64,000 bases of DNA from Pseudozobellia thermophila (GCF_900141855.1 NZ_FQYU01000001.1:159402-223401), one strand, 5' to 3'. Positions 46,259-55,587 are shown, numbered from the stretch's first letter. A program made the numbers and translations. Notes: generated by a model not told the origin, from the sequence alone.

Positions 46259-47560
46259 TTATTCGTCCAAGGAGGCCAAATCGGGAGCTTGAATATCTTC
46301 CTCGAGCTGCCGTTCAGGGTATTCCATGCAATCAAGCTGGTCCTTGAGCGGGGAAATATAGGTGAAGTACTCCGGCTGCAGTTCTTCGGCCAAGGGCTCT
46401 GCCTTCGGCAGCTCTTCCTTTAGGGGATCCACTTGTCGGCCGTTCTTCCAAAAGCGGTAACAGACATGGGGGCCACTGGTGTTGCCCGTCATACCTACCC
46501 AACCGATAATGTCTCCTTGGCGCACATACTGCCCTTTTCTTACATTTTGCTTTTTCATGTGCAGGTATTGTGTGGAATAGGTCTCGTTGTGTCGTATCTT
46601 CACATATTTCCCATTGCCCCCCCTTCGGGTCGATTCGACCACGGTACCATCGGCGGTGGCCATAATGGGCGTACCTATCGGTGCGGCATAGTCGGTTCCC
46701 CTATGTGGTCTTACCTTGTTGCCGTAATACCTGATTCTTCGCTTGAGGTTGTATCTTGAGGATAAGCGGCCGAATTCAACGGGCATCCTTAAAAATGTCC
46801 TCCTGAGGTTATTGGCCTTTTCGTCGTAATAGTCGACCATACTCTTCAACGAATCGCTCTCATAGGCAAAAGCGTATATAGGCTTGCCATTGTGTTCGAA
46901 ATAAGCTGCATCGATAGCCTCCGAACCTGCATAGATCGAATCGTTAATATACTTTTCTTTGTAGATTACCTTAAACCGGTCCCCTTTTTGAAGCATCGAA
47001 AAATCTATGGTCCAGGCGTAAACGTTTGCCAAATTGTGGGTCACCATATAATCTATCCCCTGTTCCAACAGGGCCTCCGAAAGGTTTGTCCGGATCACGC
47101 CCGATACTTCCCTTTCCAAATACTTTACCTGCTTCTTTTCCCTATACGCCTTTACCGAATCGCGAAAATCGACAACGGTGTAGTTTATGGGGTCGTTTTC
47201 GTAAATAAAGACCTGTGCCGTTGCCGTGGTATCCTTAGATTTTAAAATAAGGTAGGGTTTTCCCACCCGTATCTTGCGAACGTCGAAAGTGTCTTTGTAC
47301 TCTTCGGTGACCTTGGCGATTTTGGGATAATCTACCTTGTTTTCCAACATCAATTTACCGAAACTGTCGCCTCTTCTTATCGTATCCAACTGAACGTTGA
47401 ACTCTTCGAGATTAAAACCAAAGTGTTTGACCACCGGTTTTTCGAGGGTTTCAACCGCGGCGATTTCGGTCAAGGGTTGTTTGTCGATAGCCGACTTGTT
47501 ATCTTCTTTGCACGACAAGATCAAAAACAAAATGAAAACGAGGCCCCAGTATTTTTGCAT
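46259..47560 (-). CDS. M23-family peptidoglycan endopeptidase lipoprotein
   Basis: The 433-residue protein has a lipoprotein signal (LVFILFLILSCKED). A long N-terminal region (about 40-270) with OapA/LysM-like beta structure leads to a C-terminal M23 domain: RPHRGTDYAAPIGTPIMATADG (zinc His and Asp), YSTQYLHM, and GPHVCYRFWKNG carrying the H-x-C/H zinc motif as HVCY. Zinc residues are HRGTD, the YLHM histidine and HVCY, so it should be active on cell-wall cross-links. It starts 4 nt after the tryptophan-dioxygenase gene, indicating tight coupling. Confidence 0.92.
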   Translation of the reverse strand: MQKYWGLVFILFLILSCKEDNKSAIDKQPLTEIAAVETLEKPVVKHFGFNLEEFNVQLDTIRRGDSFGKLMLENKVDYPKIAKVTEEYKDTFDVRKIRVGKPYLILKSKDTTATAQVFIYENDPINYTVVDFRDSVKAYREKKQVKYLEREVSGVIRTNLSEALLEQGIDYMVTHNLANVYAWTIDFSMLQKGDRFKVIYKEKYINDSIYAGSEAIDAAYFEHNGKPIYAFAYESDSLKSMVDYYDEKANNLRRTFLRMPVEFGRLSSRYNLKRRIRYYGNKVRPHRGTDYAAPIGTPIMATADGTVVESTRRGGNGKYVKIRHNETYSTQYLHMKKQNVRKGQYVRQGDIIGWVGMTGNTSGPHVCYRFWKNGRQVDPLKEELPKAEPLAEELQPEYFTYISPLKDQLDCMEYPERQLEEDIQAPDLASLDE

Positions 47561-47564
47561 TATT

Positions 47565-48539
47565 CTATTTTAGTTTTTTTTGTTTTTCAGGATTAAAGAT
47601 ATGGTCTACCCACTGCTTCCCCCAATTATTTAACTCTTGTTTGGAGTAAATTTTCGGAAAAAATACAACTTTTTGAAAACTTGGAGGCAGGTAATCCTTC
47701 CAATTCGTGCCCCCGGTGGCATCTACCTGCCCTTCGTTCTTTGCCAAATACCTATGGGCCGACCCCATATGCATCAGCGGCCAGTTGACGTTGGCGTTGA
47801 TGTCCATAGTTTTTAACGCATCTATCAACTCTTTATTATACCTTTTGGTTTCGGGCAATTGCAAATATTTGTGATAGATGGTATTCTTTTCTACTTGCTT
47901 GGCTATCCGCACCAACCGAGGGGTATATCTATACTCAAATTGCTTAAGGGTCAAGGTCTTTTCGCCCGTGGCCATATCGGTCGCCCCTTTTTTCCAATAA
48001 ATCTCCTCGTACAGTTCCTCTATCGAATTGTTCGACGACATTTCCCTTCTTTTGGAATGGTGGACCAAATTTTCCAAAGGGGTCGCATATATTTCGATCA
48101 TTCGATACTGTGCGGACTGAAATCCGCTCGCCGGGAGCAAGGCCATTCGGTACTGCAAGAACTGCTCGCGCTCCATTCCTTTGATCATGATGCCGAAAGA
48201 GGAAATAAGGGCCTTGTAATAGCTGTTGATCCTACGGGTCTTCTCTATAAAGAAATCAAGGTTTTGGGATTTGTCGTCTACGAGCTGTTTTTGTTCGTGC
48301 AGGATAAGCTTGAAATAAAGCTCGGTGATCTGGTGGTACATGATAAAGATTTCCTCATCGGGAAAGTAGGTCCTTGGTTGTTGAAGGCTCAACAGAGTAT
48401 CCAAGTTGATATAGTCCCAGTAGGTGAGGTAGCGTTGGTGCAACAGACCGTCGAGATAAGAGCTTAAATCCTGGCCGGAGTCCTTGTATTTTTCCTCAAG
48501 CTTCGAAATCTGTGAATCTATACGCTCCTTGTCTTTCAT
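47565..48539 (-). CDS. Tryptophan 2,3-dioxygenase family protein
   Basis: The 324-residue haem enzyme opens the indole ring of tryptophan, the first step of the kynurenine pathway. Visible are YWDYINLDTLLSLQ, YHQITELYFKLILHE (distal His69), FLQYRMALLPASGFQSAQYRMIE (substrate carboxylate-binding Arg), MGSAHRYL (haem His) and the ATGGTNWKDYL loop, corresponding to GTGGS-W in classic TDO. Other kynurenine genes are absent here. It lies between a DUF3108 gene (7 nt) and an M23 peptidase (4 nt), an unusual operon. The ATG at 48539 is used; a TTG one codon earlier is possible. Confidence 0.92.
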   Translation of the reverse strand: MKDKERIDSQISKLEEKYKDSGQDLSSYLDGLLHQRYLTYWDYINLDTLLSLQQPRTYFPDEEIFIMYHQITELYFKLILHEQKQLVDDKSQNLDFFIEKTRRINSYYKALISSFGIMIKGMEREQFLQYRMALLPASGFQSAQYRMIEIYATPLENLVHHSKRREMSSNNSIEELYEEIYWKKGATDMATGEKTLTLKQFEYRYTPRLVRIAKQVEKNTIYHKYLQLPETKRYNKELIDALKTMDINANVNWPLMHMGSAHRYLAKNEGQVDATGGTNWKDYLPPSFQKVVFFPKIYSKQELNNWGKQWVDHIFNPEKQKKLK

Positions 48540-48546
48540 CAATCGT

Positions 48547-49326
48547 TCAGTCCATTATTATTTTGAACTGGTGCTTCAGTCCGTTATACCCGTCGAGGTC
48601 CGCCTTGATAGCGCCCACGGCCAAGTCGGCCTGTATGCGAATGGGTATTTTATTGTCATCTGCAGAAACCCAAAGCGAAAGGCTTTCCTTTTCCTTGAAA
48701 ACGCGACCTGATTGAACCAAAGGCCTAAATTTATAACATTCTACCTTACCGAACTTGGTTTTTAGTATTTCCTTGCCCAAATATTTGAGCTGAAAGTTAA
48801 AAATACCGTCGTCGTCGTACAGCATCTTCAACTCTACGGCCTCGCCCTTTACCAAATCGTCGGGATTGTAGTTGTCCCTCAAATAATAAAACGCGGACAG
48901 AAGGTCTTGAATGTTGTCCTCCAGGTCAAAATTATACTTTTTCTTGTTCTTTTTATCGTTGAGTATGGCGGTATCGTTCTTGTAGTCGAAATTGATTTCG
49001 ATGTCTTTGGTGTACCCTCCTTCGTTGATCTTGCGTATAAACCGGTACGGCCTACCGTCTTTTTTGCCAAAATAGCTTTCGTAGGTATCGTCTACCTTAA
49101 AAAAGAGACTGGCCAAGCCGGTGGTCTGGCCTTTGCCCACCACATGGTATACGGGCACATCGTCAATTTTATCCGATTTTACGTGAAGGGTGGCATAGCT
49201 TGCGTTTAAAAAGCCATAGTGCATTCGAAACTTCAACCATTCGCCCGGTTTAAAAGCTGAACTTTCGTATTGGGCCCCTGCGACCCAACCAGAAAGCAGA
49301 ATAAGTATCGTAAAAACCGTCTTCAT
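48547..49326 (-). CDS. DUF3108 domain exported protein
   Basis: The 259-residue protein has a signal peptide (MKTVFTILILLSGWVAGAQ) followed by the DUF3108 beta-rich fold: FKPGEWLKFRMHYGFLNASYATL, VYHVVGKGQTTGLASLFFKVDDTYES, KDIEINFDYKND, YNPDDLVKGEAVELKMLYDDD, LSLWVSADDNKIPIRIQADLAVGAIKADL. Function is unknown; it is predicted periplasmic or outer-membrane-associated. It is the first gene of a three-gene unit with tryptophan dioxygenase and an M23 peptidase. I chose the ATG at 49326, which starts the signal; the longer frame runs into non-coding sequence. Confidence 0.9.
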   Translation of the reverse strand: MKTVFTILILLSGWVAGAQYESSAFKPGEWLKFRMHYGFLNASYATLHVKSDKIDDVPVYHVVGKGQTTGLASLFFKVDDTYESYFGKKDGRPYRFIRKINEGGYTKDIEINFDYKNDTAILNDKKNKKKYNFDLEDNIQDLLSAFYYLRDNYNPDDLVKGEAVELKMLYDDDGIFNFQLKYLGKEILKTKFGKVECYKFRPLVQSGRVFKEKESLSLWVSADDNKIPIRIQADLAVGAIKADLDGYNGLKHQFKIIMD

Positions 49327-49777
49327 AGATTTTGTTTTGGCAATAAAATTAAAAAATGCCGTCCGGATTCGTTTTGAATTACAATAACTTAAACAAAATT
49401 TATTCCAAAGTATTGCCCACATGAACACACGATTACCTCGCCCAAGGTACAATATTAAAAAAAGCCCCGACATTACTGTCAGAGCTTTTCCTAAATAACC
49501 AACCAAACTTTAAATTATGAAAAACCAATACTTAAAGTTGTAAGGGAACCACCCCTTACACCAACAAATTTACTGCTTAGTTTCAGATCGTCAATGTATT
49601 TAACTTACTTTAACTATTACATTAACAGTTCTTTTTACTTACAGGCGTAAAATTGGCGATTTCTTAAGAAATACGGCTATTTAAAGCCCATAAAGAAGCT
49701 GATTGCCCCCGCCGATTCCTACATCGTCGAAGCGGTAAAATTCCACCTTTCCGGCGGCGAAAACCGCAGCGGTCGCC
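49327..49777. other. 451-bp region without a confident gene
   Basis: Between DUF3108 and hppD. It holds a minus-strand terminator (49457-49489), a plus-strand micro-frame of eight codons (49517-49543), a 7-bp hairpin directly on its stop (GTAAGGG / CCCTTAC, 49540-49559), an AT-rich middle, and a GC-richer segment at 49681-49777. That last segment reads like coding sequence in one frame on each strand but has no good start, so it may be a gene remnant or a long 3' leader of hppD. Confidence 0.6.
49457..49489 (-). terminator. Minus-strand terminator with GUAA tetraloop
   Basis: On minus-strand RNA the arms AAAAGCUCUGACA and UGUCGGGGCUUUU pair fully over 13 bp, with two G-U wobbles, closing a GUAA loop and followed by Us. 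It is imperfect as plus-strand RNA, so the minus direction is favoured. It would end a transcript coming from hppD, about 290 nt after the hppD stop. Confidence 0.7.
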
Positions 49778-50920
49778 TTACAAGGTTCCCCTTGTTTTTT
49801 GCTCCCGTTCAATAGCTTCGAAGAGGGCCTTAAAATTACCCTTGCCAAACGATTTTGCCCCTTTTCTCTGAATGATCTCTATAAACATCGTAGGCCGATC
49901 GAGAATTGGTTTGGTAAAAATCTGGAGCAGGTATCCCTCGTCGTCCCTGTCTATCAAAATACCCAATTCGCGCAGGGGCAATAGGTCCTCGTCGATATGG
50001 CCCACACGATCCAGTACATCGTCATAATAACTGGAGGGCACGGTCAAAAATTCGACTCCGCGATTTTTTAACGAGGTAACGGTTTCTATGATATTATCGG
50101 TCGCCAAGGCCATATGCTGCACCCCCGCGCCATTGTAGAATTCTATATACTCCTCGATCTGGGACTTCTTACGGCCATCGGCGGGCTCGTTGATCGGAAA
50201 CTTGATCCGCCCGTTGCCGTTGCTCATAACCTTGCTCATAAGGGCCGTATATTCGGTCGAAATATCCTTGTCGTCAAATGACACCAATTGTGCAAATCCC
50301 ATAACCTTGGCATAAAACTCGCACCACTTGTTCATCTCGTTCCAACCCACATTGCCCACAATATGGTCAACATACTTAAGGCCTACATCCGATGGTCGGT
50401 AAAAGGGGTTCCAAACTTGGTAACCGGGCATGAACGCCCCCTTATAGTTTTTTCTCTCGACAAAAATATGGACGGTTTCCCCATAGGTATGGATTCCCGA
50501 CAGCACCACTTCCCCTTCATTGTCCCCAATGGTTTTGGGGGCTAGGTAGGCCTTTGCGCCCCTGTCGACCGTTTCCTTGTAACTTTTAGCGGCATCGTCT
50601 ACCCACAGGGCAATAACCTTGACGCCATCGCCATGGGCGTCTATGTGCTTATTGATTTCCCCGCCCGGTTTCAAGGGGGAGGTAAGAACCAAGCGAATTT
50701 TACCTTGTTGCAAAACATAGGACACCCGGTCTTTCAGGCCGGTCTCAAGACCCGCATAGGCCAAGGGCTGAAAGCCCCATGCGGCCATGTAATAATGGGC
50801 AGCCTGTTTCGCGTTGCCCACGTACAATTCAATATAATCGGTACCCAATAAGGGTAGAAAGTCTTCTGCTTCGGGATTTTCCTTTGGCAGCTGAAGAGAG
50901 GTATTATCCAAAGTTGACAT
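49778..50920 (-). CDS. hppD: 4-Hydroxyphenylpyruvate dioxygenase
   Basis: The 380-residue non-haem iron enzyme turns 4-hydroxyphenylpyruvate into homogentisate in tyrosine and phenylalanine breakdown. The iron ligands are visible in YVDHIVGNV (His), GVQHMALATDNI (His) and PTMFIEIIQRKG (Glu), within two vicinal-oxygen-chelate domains. The C-terminal KSFGKGNFKALFEAIEREQ is the family's gating helix. I start at the ATG at 50920 (MSTLDNTSL). Homogentisate dioxygenase is not in the window. Its position near a tryptophan dioxygenase groups two aromatic amino-acid oxygenases. Confidence 0.97.
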   Translation of the reverse strand: MSTLDNTSLQLPKENPEAEDFLPLLGTDYIELYVGNAKQAAHYYMAAWGFQPLAYAGLETGLKDRVSYVLQQGKIRLVLTSPLKPGGEINKHIDAHGDGVKVIALWVDDAAKSYKETVDRGAKAYLAPKTIGDNEGEVVLSGIHTYGETVHIFVERKNYKGAFMPGYQVWNPFYRPSDVGLKYVDHIVGNVGWNEMNKWCEFYAKVMGFAQLVSFDDKDISTEYTALMSKVMSNGNGRIKFPINEPADGRKKSQIEEYIEFYNGAGVQHMALATDNIIETVTSLKNRGVEFLTVPSSYYDDVLDRVGHIDEDLLPLRELGILIDRDDEGYLLQIFTKPILDRPTMFIEIIQRKGAKSFGKGNFKALFEAIEREQKTRGTL

Positions 50921-51139
50921 AATTATGGTTTTTAAGGATAGGAAATCAATTATCAAGTAAAAAGGCCAATGGCCTAGCTAATCAGCGACTGCCATCGGGC
51001 GGCCGTAAAGAATACCGGGAATGGGTCTTGGCGGCAACAAGGGCTACCACATGGCTCTAAGGTGTGAGGTTATGTCAATTCTATACTGCAACATCAACAA
51101 CAAATATCGTAAAAATTGATGAAAAACAAGCTAACTTTC

Positions 51140-53404
51140 TTAAAACCAATACCCCAAGCTAAAGAAGAAAGCTCCTGTATCCCCTTCGGGAGACCACGAA
51201 TAATGTACCTGCAACGGGCCGAACAACGACTCCCAGCCGTAGCCAATGCCGTACCCCGAATAATTAGGGGAAGTGAACCACTCGCCCGTTCGAAAAAGGT
51301 CGTCGGCGACATTGGCATAATTGACCGTAAACATCAGATGGTTCTTGGGCGCAAAACGAAAATCCAACCTCCCCATGGTTTTTACGAAACTGTTCCCAGG
51401 AAGTGATATAAAGTCGTAACCAAAGAAGGGAACAAAGTTGTTAATCCCGGCCGCGCCGTAGCCCCCTAGAACAAAGTCGTACGAGGTTACGTTCGAGGTA
51501 CCCAGTTTAAAACCGCCCTCGGCCTCTATATTCAACGAAAAATTGTTCAAGATCGGAAAAGCCGTCCCCATTCTGGCCTGGGCCACAGAAAACTCCTTAA
51601 AGTTATCGTTAAAGTCGGAAGAGAAGAGGTAAAGGTGAAAATCGCTGTCAAAATAGAGGCCACGTGACGGAAAATACTTATCGTCGTAAGTGTCCAATTT
51701 AAGTCCGCCAAAGGCACTGTAAAAATGGCTTTTTTCGAAAAAGGTCCGCCCGTCTTCAACCCTAAAGCTCGACGCTTCCCCTGCTTCTTGGTTTTCGCCC
51801 AATGTCCTGGTACTGAACTTTACCAAGTTATGCTCCAGGCCGGTCCTAAATGCAAACTCTTCGCGAAGCACCGTTTCTATGTATACTTGGTTCACCAGGT
51901 CGGTAATATCCAAGTTGATCGAATTGATGCTGCCCGCGGCAGGTGTATCAAAATTTCCACGTATCAGATCGAAATCGACCTCCTTGGAGGTTTCGCGAAA
52001 GCTCGAATTGAACCCGAAACTCCAGTAAGATCCCTTATCGACATAGTATTGAAGATTGTACCTGATATTATCTCCGATAATAAAATCGAAGGAGGTTACA
52101 TCGTCGCGGGTCAATAGGTTCTTTTGGGTTATATTGACCAGGGCGGCGGTCTGGTACAGGTTGTCGTAATGGGCACCCAAGCGCAAAAAGGTTTTATTTC
52201 GGCTTTCGACCAGGTTCAACAGCAACTCTTGGTCGTTGTTCTTGGTCAGTAACTTATAATGGATCGTCTGAAAGTTTCCCGTTGCGGACAAGTTGCTGAC
52301 CCCTTGCTGTAGCTCATTGAAGGTAGGCGGCTCATTGGTATCGAAGCGAAGTTTTCCCTTCACATAGCCCCTTGAATAATTTTTGCTTCCGGTAATTGTC
52401 AGCCTGTCGATCGACAAGGTGTCGTCGGGTGCGGGCATAACCACCCTTTTCCTTTTTTTTTCCGCATTCGGTCTTGAAATGGCCCGCAGTTCCGCCAGTT
52501 TTTCCTTGGCGGCGATTTCCCCTGTCTCTACAATGGTACCGAAAAGGTCAAAATCGATTACCGAAAAACCGCTAATATCGGGTTTTATATAAATATCGGT
52601 TCGTTTCGCCTTTTCTTCCATATCCAAAGCCGTCCGATAGTTGTTGATCTGTAAAAGGATTTCGGTCGCCGATAATAACGCCTCCCGGTCTTTAAGGCCA
52701 TGCTGTACATCGACACCGATAATAATATCGGCCCCCATATTTCTGACCTCGTCTATGGGATAATTGTTGACCACACCGCCATCGATCAGCATTTGACCAT
52801 CGATCTGCGCCGGGGCGAACAGCGAGGGCAAAGCCCCACTCGCCATGACGGCCTCGGGCAGATACCCCTTGTTGAGCATTACCTCTTCACCGGTTTCCAC
52901 ATTGGTGGCTATGCAGAGAAACGGAATGGGCAACTCATTAAAATCGACTATGTCCTTCACCGGGTAGAGCAACCTTACCAATTCGTTGTAGATGTTCTGC
53001 CCTCCCGACAAGGCGGGAGGCACCGAAACCTTGAAGTTGTCGAACGGCAGGGTAATCGAATAACGTTCCGAGTTTTCCTTTTCGTAGAATGTCTTGGCAC
53101 TTCGTGGAAGATTGTCCTCTATCAGGTCGGTAAAGTCGGTCTTTCGAAAAATGGAGTCGAGTTGCACCGCAGAATATCCTGCCGCGTAAAGGGCCCCGAC
53201 AATGGCCCCCATGCTGGTCCCTCCTATATAATCGATTTCGACACCCGCCTCCTCGATTACCTTTAAGGCCCCGATATGGGCCATGCCCTTAGCCCCGCCG
53301 CCACTGAGTACCAATCCGATCTTTAAATCATGGGCATCGGTATTTTGGGCCTTACCCAAAAGACCGGAACAGAATAGACAACAAAACAGATATACCCTAA
53401 GCAT
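51140..53404 (-). CDS. Patatin-like phospholipase fused to an Omp85/BamA-type barrel
   Basis: The 754-residue protein has a signal peptide (MLRVYLFCCLFCSGLLGKAQ) and a patatin domain with oxyanion loop GGGAKG (35-40), nucleophile Ser64 in GGTSMG and catalytic Asp208 in LIDGGVVNNYP. A POTRA-like segment follows (about 325-400, DTLSIDRLTITGSKNYSRG), then an Omp85-type barrel with RGLYFDSDF and a C-terminal strand GAFFFSLGYWF. This is the PlpD-like (type Vd) layout. It is an outer-membrane lipase, though whether the enzyme domain faces out or is released cannot be seen. It lies 2 nt from uvrC on the same strand. Confidence 0.93.
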   Translation of the reverse strand: MLRVYLFCCLFCSGLLGKAQNTDAHDLKIGLVLSGGGAKGMAHIGALKVIEEAGVEIDYIGGTSMGAIVGALYAAGYSAVQLDSIFRKTDFTDLIEDNLPRSAKTFYEKENSERYSITLPFDNFKVSVPPALSGGQNIYNELVRLLYPVKDIVDFNELPIPFLCIATNVETGEEVMLNKGYLPEAVMASGALPSLFAPAQIDGQMLIDGGVVNNYPIDEVRNMGADIIIGVDVQHGLKDREALLSATEILLQINNYRTALDMEEKAKRTDIYIKPDISGFSVIDFDLFGTIVETGEIAAKEKLAELRAISRPNAEKKRKRVVMPAPDDTLSIDRLTITGSKNYSRGYVKGKLRFDTNEPPTFNELQQGVSNLSATGNFQTIHYKLLTKNNDQELLLNLVESRNKTFLRLGAHYDNLYQTAALVNITQKNLLTRDDVTSFDFIIGDNIRYNLQYYVDKGSYWSFGFNSSFRETSKEVDFDLIRGNFDTPAAGSINSINLDITDLVNQVYIETVLREEFAFRTGLEHNLVKFSTRTLGENQEAGEASSFRVEDGRTFFEKSHFYSAFGGLKLDTYDDKYFPSRGLYFDSDFHLYLFSSDFNDNFKEFSVAQARMGTAFPILNNFSLNIEAEGGFKLGTSNVTSYDFVLGGYGAAGINNFVPFFGYDFISLPGNSFVKTMGRLDFRFAPKNHLMFTVNYANVADDLFRTGEWFTSPNYSGYGIGYGWESLFGPLQVHYSWSPEGDTGAFFFSLGYWF

Positions 53405-53406
53405 GC

Positions 53407-55212
53407 TTAATTTGAACTGTTTACACTATGAAATGTATCGTATAAATTCTTGGCCTTTGACTTTCCTACCACCTGGGCCAGGTCTTCCATTGATGCCGCT
53501 TTTATCCTTTTTACGGATTTAAATCGCTTTAACAGGTCTTGCGCTGTTTTTTCCCCAATGCCATCAATGCTTTCCAACTCTGAATTGATGGCCGCCTTGC
53601 TCCGCTTTTTCCGGTGAAAGGTTATCCCGAACCTATGGGCCTCATTGCGCAACTGTTGTATGATCTTCAACGACTCCGACCTTTTGTCCAAGTACAGGGG
53701 AACCGGGTCATCGGGAAAGTAAATTTCCTCCAACCGCTTGGCAATTCCTATTATGGCTATTTTTCCTCTTAACCCGAGCACTTCCAAACTCTTTAAGGCA
53801 GACGACAGTTGCCCTTTACCGCCATCGATCACCACCAACTGCGGAAGGGGCCGGTCTTCGGCCAACAAACGCTTATAGCGCCTGAACACCACCTCTTCCA
53901 TAGAAGCAAAATCATCGGGCCCCTCGACCGTTTTAATATTGAAATGGCGGTATTCCTTTTTGGACGGTTTCCCGTTCTTGAAAACGACGCAGGCGGCCAC
54001 GGGATTCGAACCCTGTATGTTACTATTGTCAAAACATTCTATATGTCGTGGTTCTTCCGACAACCTTAAATCTTTTTTCATCTGGGCCATAATTCGATTG
54101 GTATGCCTGTCGGGATCGACGATCTTCATCTGTTTAAAACGCTCTTGCCTGAAAAAACGGGCATTGCGCTCCGATAGGTCCAAGATTTTCCTTTTGTCCC
54201 CCAATTTGGGAATTGTAATTTTGAGGCCCTCTTCGACCGACACCTCGAAGGGCAGGTATAGTTCTTTCGAACGCGACTCGAAGCGCTGCCTGATCTCAAT
54301 AATGGCCAAGGTCAAGAGGTCGGCATCGGTTTCGTCGAGCTTCTTCTTTATTTCAAGCGTATGGGAGCGGATGATGGACCCGTGCGACAATTGCAAGAAA
54401 TTCACATAGGCGTGCGATTCGTCCGAAATTATCGAAAAAACATCTACATTGTTGATTTTAGGGTTGACTATGGTCGACTTTACCTGATAATTCTCGAGCA
54501 CATCTATTTTTTCCTTTATGCTTTGGGCTTCCTCAAAGCGCATATCGGCGGCCAAGGATTTCATTTCCTTTTTGAAATAGGACAGGGACGACTTGAAATT
54601 GCCTTTGATGATCTGCCTAATGTCGTCTATTTGGGCATGGTACTCCCTTTCACCTTGCAGGTTTTCGCAGGGACCCTTGCAATTTCCCAGATGATACTCT
54701 AGGCAAACCTTGTACTTACCCGCATCTATCTTTTCCTGAGAGAGGTCGTAATTGCAGGTACGCAAGGGATACACGCTCTTTATCAGGTCCAACAAGGTGC
54801 GCACGGTCTTCATACTGGTATACGGACCGTAATACTCAGAGCCGTCCTTGATCAGTTTTCGGGTCGGAAAAATTCTCGGAAAGCGCTCTTTCTTGATACA
54901 GATCCACGGATACGATTTGTCGTCCTTGAGCAAGACGTTGTACCTGGGCCGATATTTTTTTATTAGGTTGTTCTCGAGCAGCAAGGCATCGGATTCGGTA
55001 GGAACCACAATGTGCTTGATCCGTCGGATTTTTTTTACCATCACCCTGGTTTTCCCATAATCGTGGTTTTTGGTAAAATATGAACTTACCCGTTTTTTAA
55101 GGTTCTTTGCCTTTCCTACGTAGAGAATTTTGTCATCGGCATCGTAAAATTGGTATACACCGGGACTTTGGGGCAATGTACTTAGCTGTACTTTTATAGG
55201 AATGAAAGGCAT
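53407..55212 (-). CDS. uvrC: Excinuclease ABC subunit C
   Basis: The 601-residue nuclease makes both cuts in nucleotide-excision repair with UvrAB. The N-terminal GIY-YIG domain (PGVYQFYDADDKILYVGKAKNLKKRVSSYF) makes the 3' cut. Then come a UVR motif (FEEAQSIKEKIDVL), an RNase-H-like domain with HIECFDNSNIQGSNPVAACVVF and VVIDGGKGQLSSA, and a C-terminal helix-hairpin-helix pair (LESIDGIGEKTAQDLLKRF). Length is normal. I start at the ATG at 55212 (MPFIPIKV); an upstream GTG is possible. It shares a transcript with the patatin gene. Confidence 0.97.
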   Translation of the reverse strand: MPFIPIKVQLSTLPQSPGVYQFYDADDKILYVGKAKNLKKRVSSYFTKNHDYGKTRVMVKKIRRIKHIVVPTESDALLLENNLIKKYRPRYNVLLKDDKSYPWICIKKERFPRIFPTRKLIKDGSEYYGPYTSMKTVRTLLDLIKSVYPLRTCNYDLSQEKIDAGKYKVCLEYHLGNCKGPCENLQGEREYHAQIDDIRQIIKGNFKSSLSYFKKEMKSLAADMRFEEAQSIKEKIDVLENYQVKSTIVNPKINNVDVFSIISDESHAYVNFLQLSHGSIIRSHTLEIKKKLDETDADLLTLAIIEIRQRFESRSKELYLPFEVSVEEGLKITIPKLGDKRKILDLSERNARFFRQERFKQMKIVDPDRHTNRIMAQMKKDLRLSEEPRHIECFDNSNIQGSNPVAACVVFKNGKPSKKEYRHFNIKTVEGPDDFASMEEVVFRRYKRLLAEDRPLPQLVVIDGGKGQLSSALKSLEVLGLRGKIAIIGIAKRLEEIYFPDDPVPLYLDKRSESLKIIQQLRNEAHRFGITFHRKKRSKAAINSELESIDGIGEKTAQDLLKRFKSVKRIKAASMEDLAQVVGKSKAKNLYDTFHSVNSSN

Positions 55213-55587
55213 CTTAAATACGATTAGCGGATACCGCACCGGGTCATCGAGCGGTCACGGCAGTGAAATTACTATGTTTTACACAAAAGGTAATCGGTAT
55301 TATGGATTTTTAACTAACCCTAAAAGCACCAAAAAAATAAGGTTGACCTAACAAAAGGGCCCAAATCGCACGACACAGATTATTGAATATAAGGACAAAA
55401 TCAAATTTTAACGAAAAAACCGAAATTTTTAAAACAGGTAAATGAGATATTGCCAACTACACCGCCAAAATTCTAACTAAAAGTTAAATTTTATCTAAAA
55501 AGTGCATTTCATCGATAAAAAGTTGCATTTGACAGTGTTTGTAAATTTATTTTTAATTAGTTTTAAAGTATCAAAATCATTTACCAA
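55213..55587. other. 375-bp AT-rich intergenic region
   Basis: This divergent region carries the promoters for uvrC (minus) and the 28-residue micro-protein (plus). Apart from a promoter-like pair at 55523-55549 I see no gene, repeat or structured RNA. A 25-codon frame at 55274-55351 has no supporting features. Confidence 0.7.
55523..55549 (+). promoter_or_regulatory. Probable promoter for the 28-residue micro-protein
   Basis: TTG (55523-55525), a 16-bp spacer, then TAAATTTA (55542-55549) nearly fits TTG-N17-23-TAnnTTTG (last base A for G). It lies 39 nt before the ATG. Confidence 0.35.

Noticed and set aside
50921-51139. 219-bp gap upstream of hppD as a possible gene or RNA
   Set aside because: No start codon with a sensible frame, no hairpin with a T run and no consensus promoter box were found; it is probably just the hppD leader and spacer.
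55274-55351. 25-codon plus-strand frame in the uvrC upstream gap
   Set aside because: No hydrophobic segment, motif, promoter box or operon context; it is expected by chance in AT-rich sequence.
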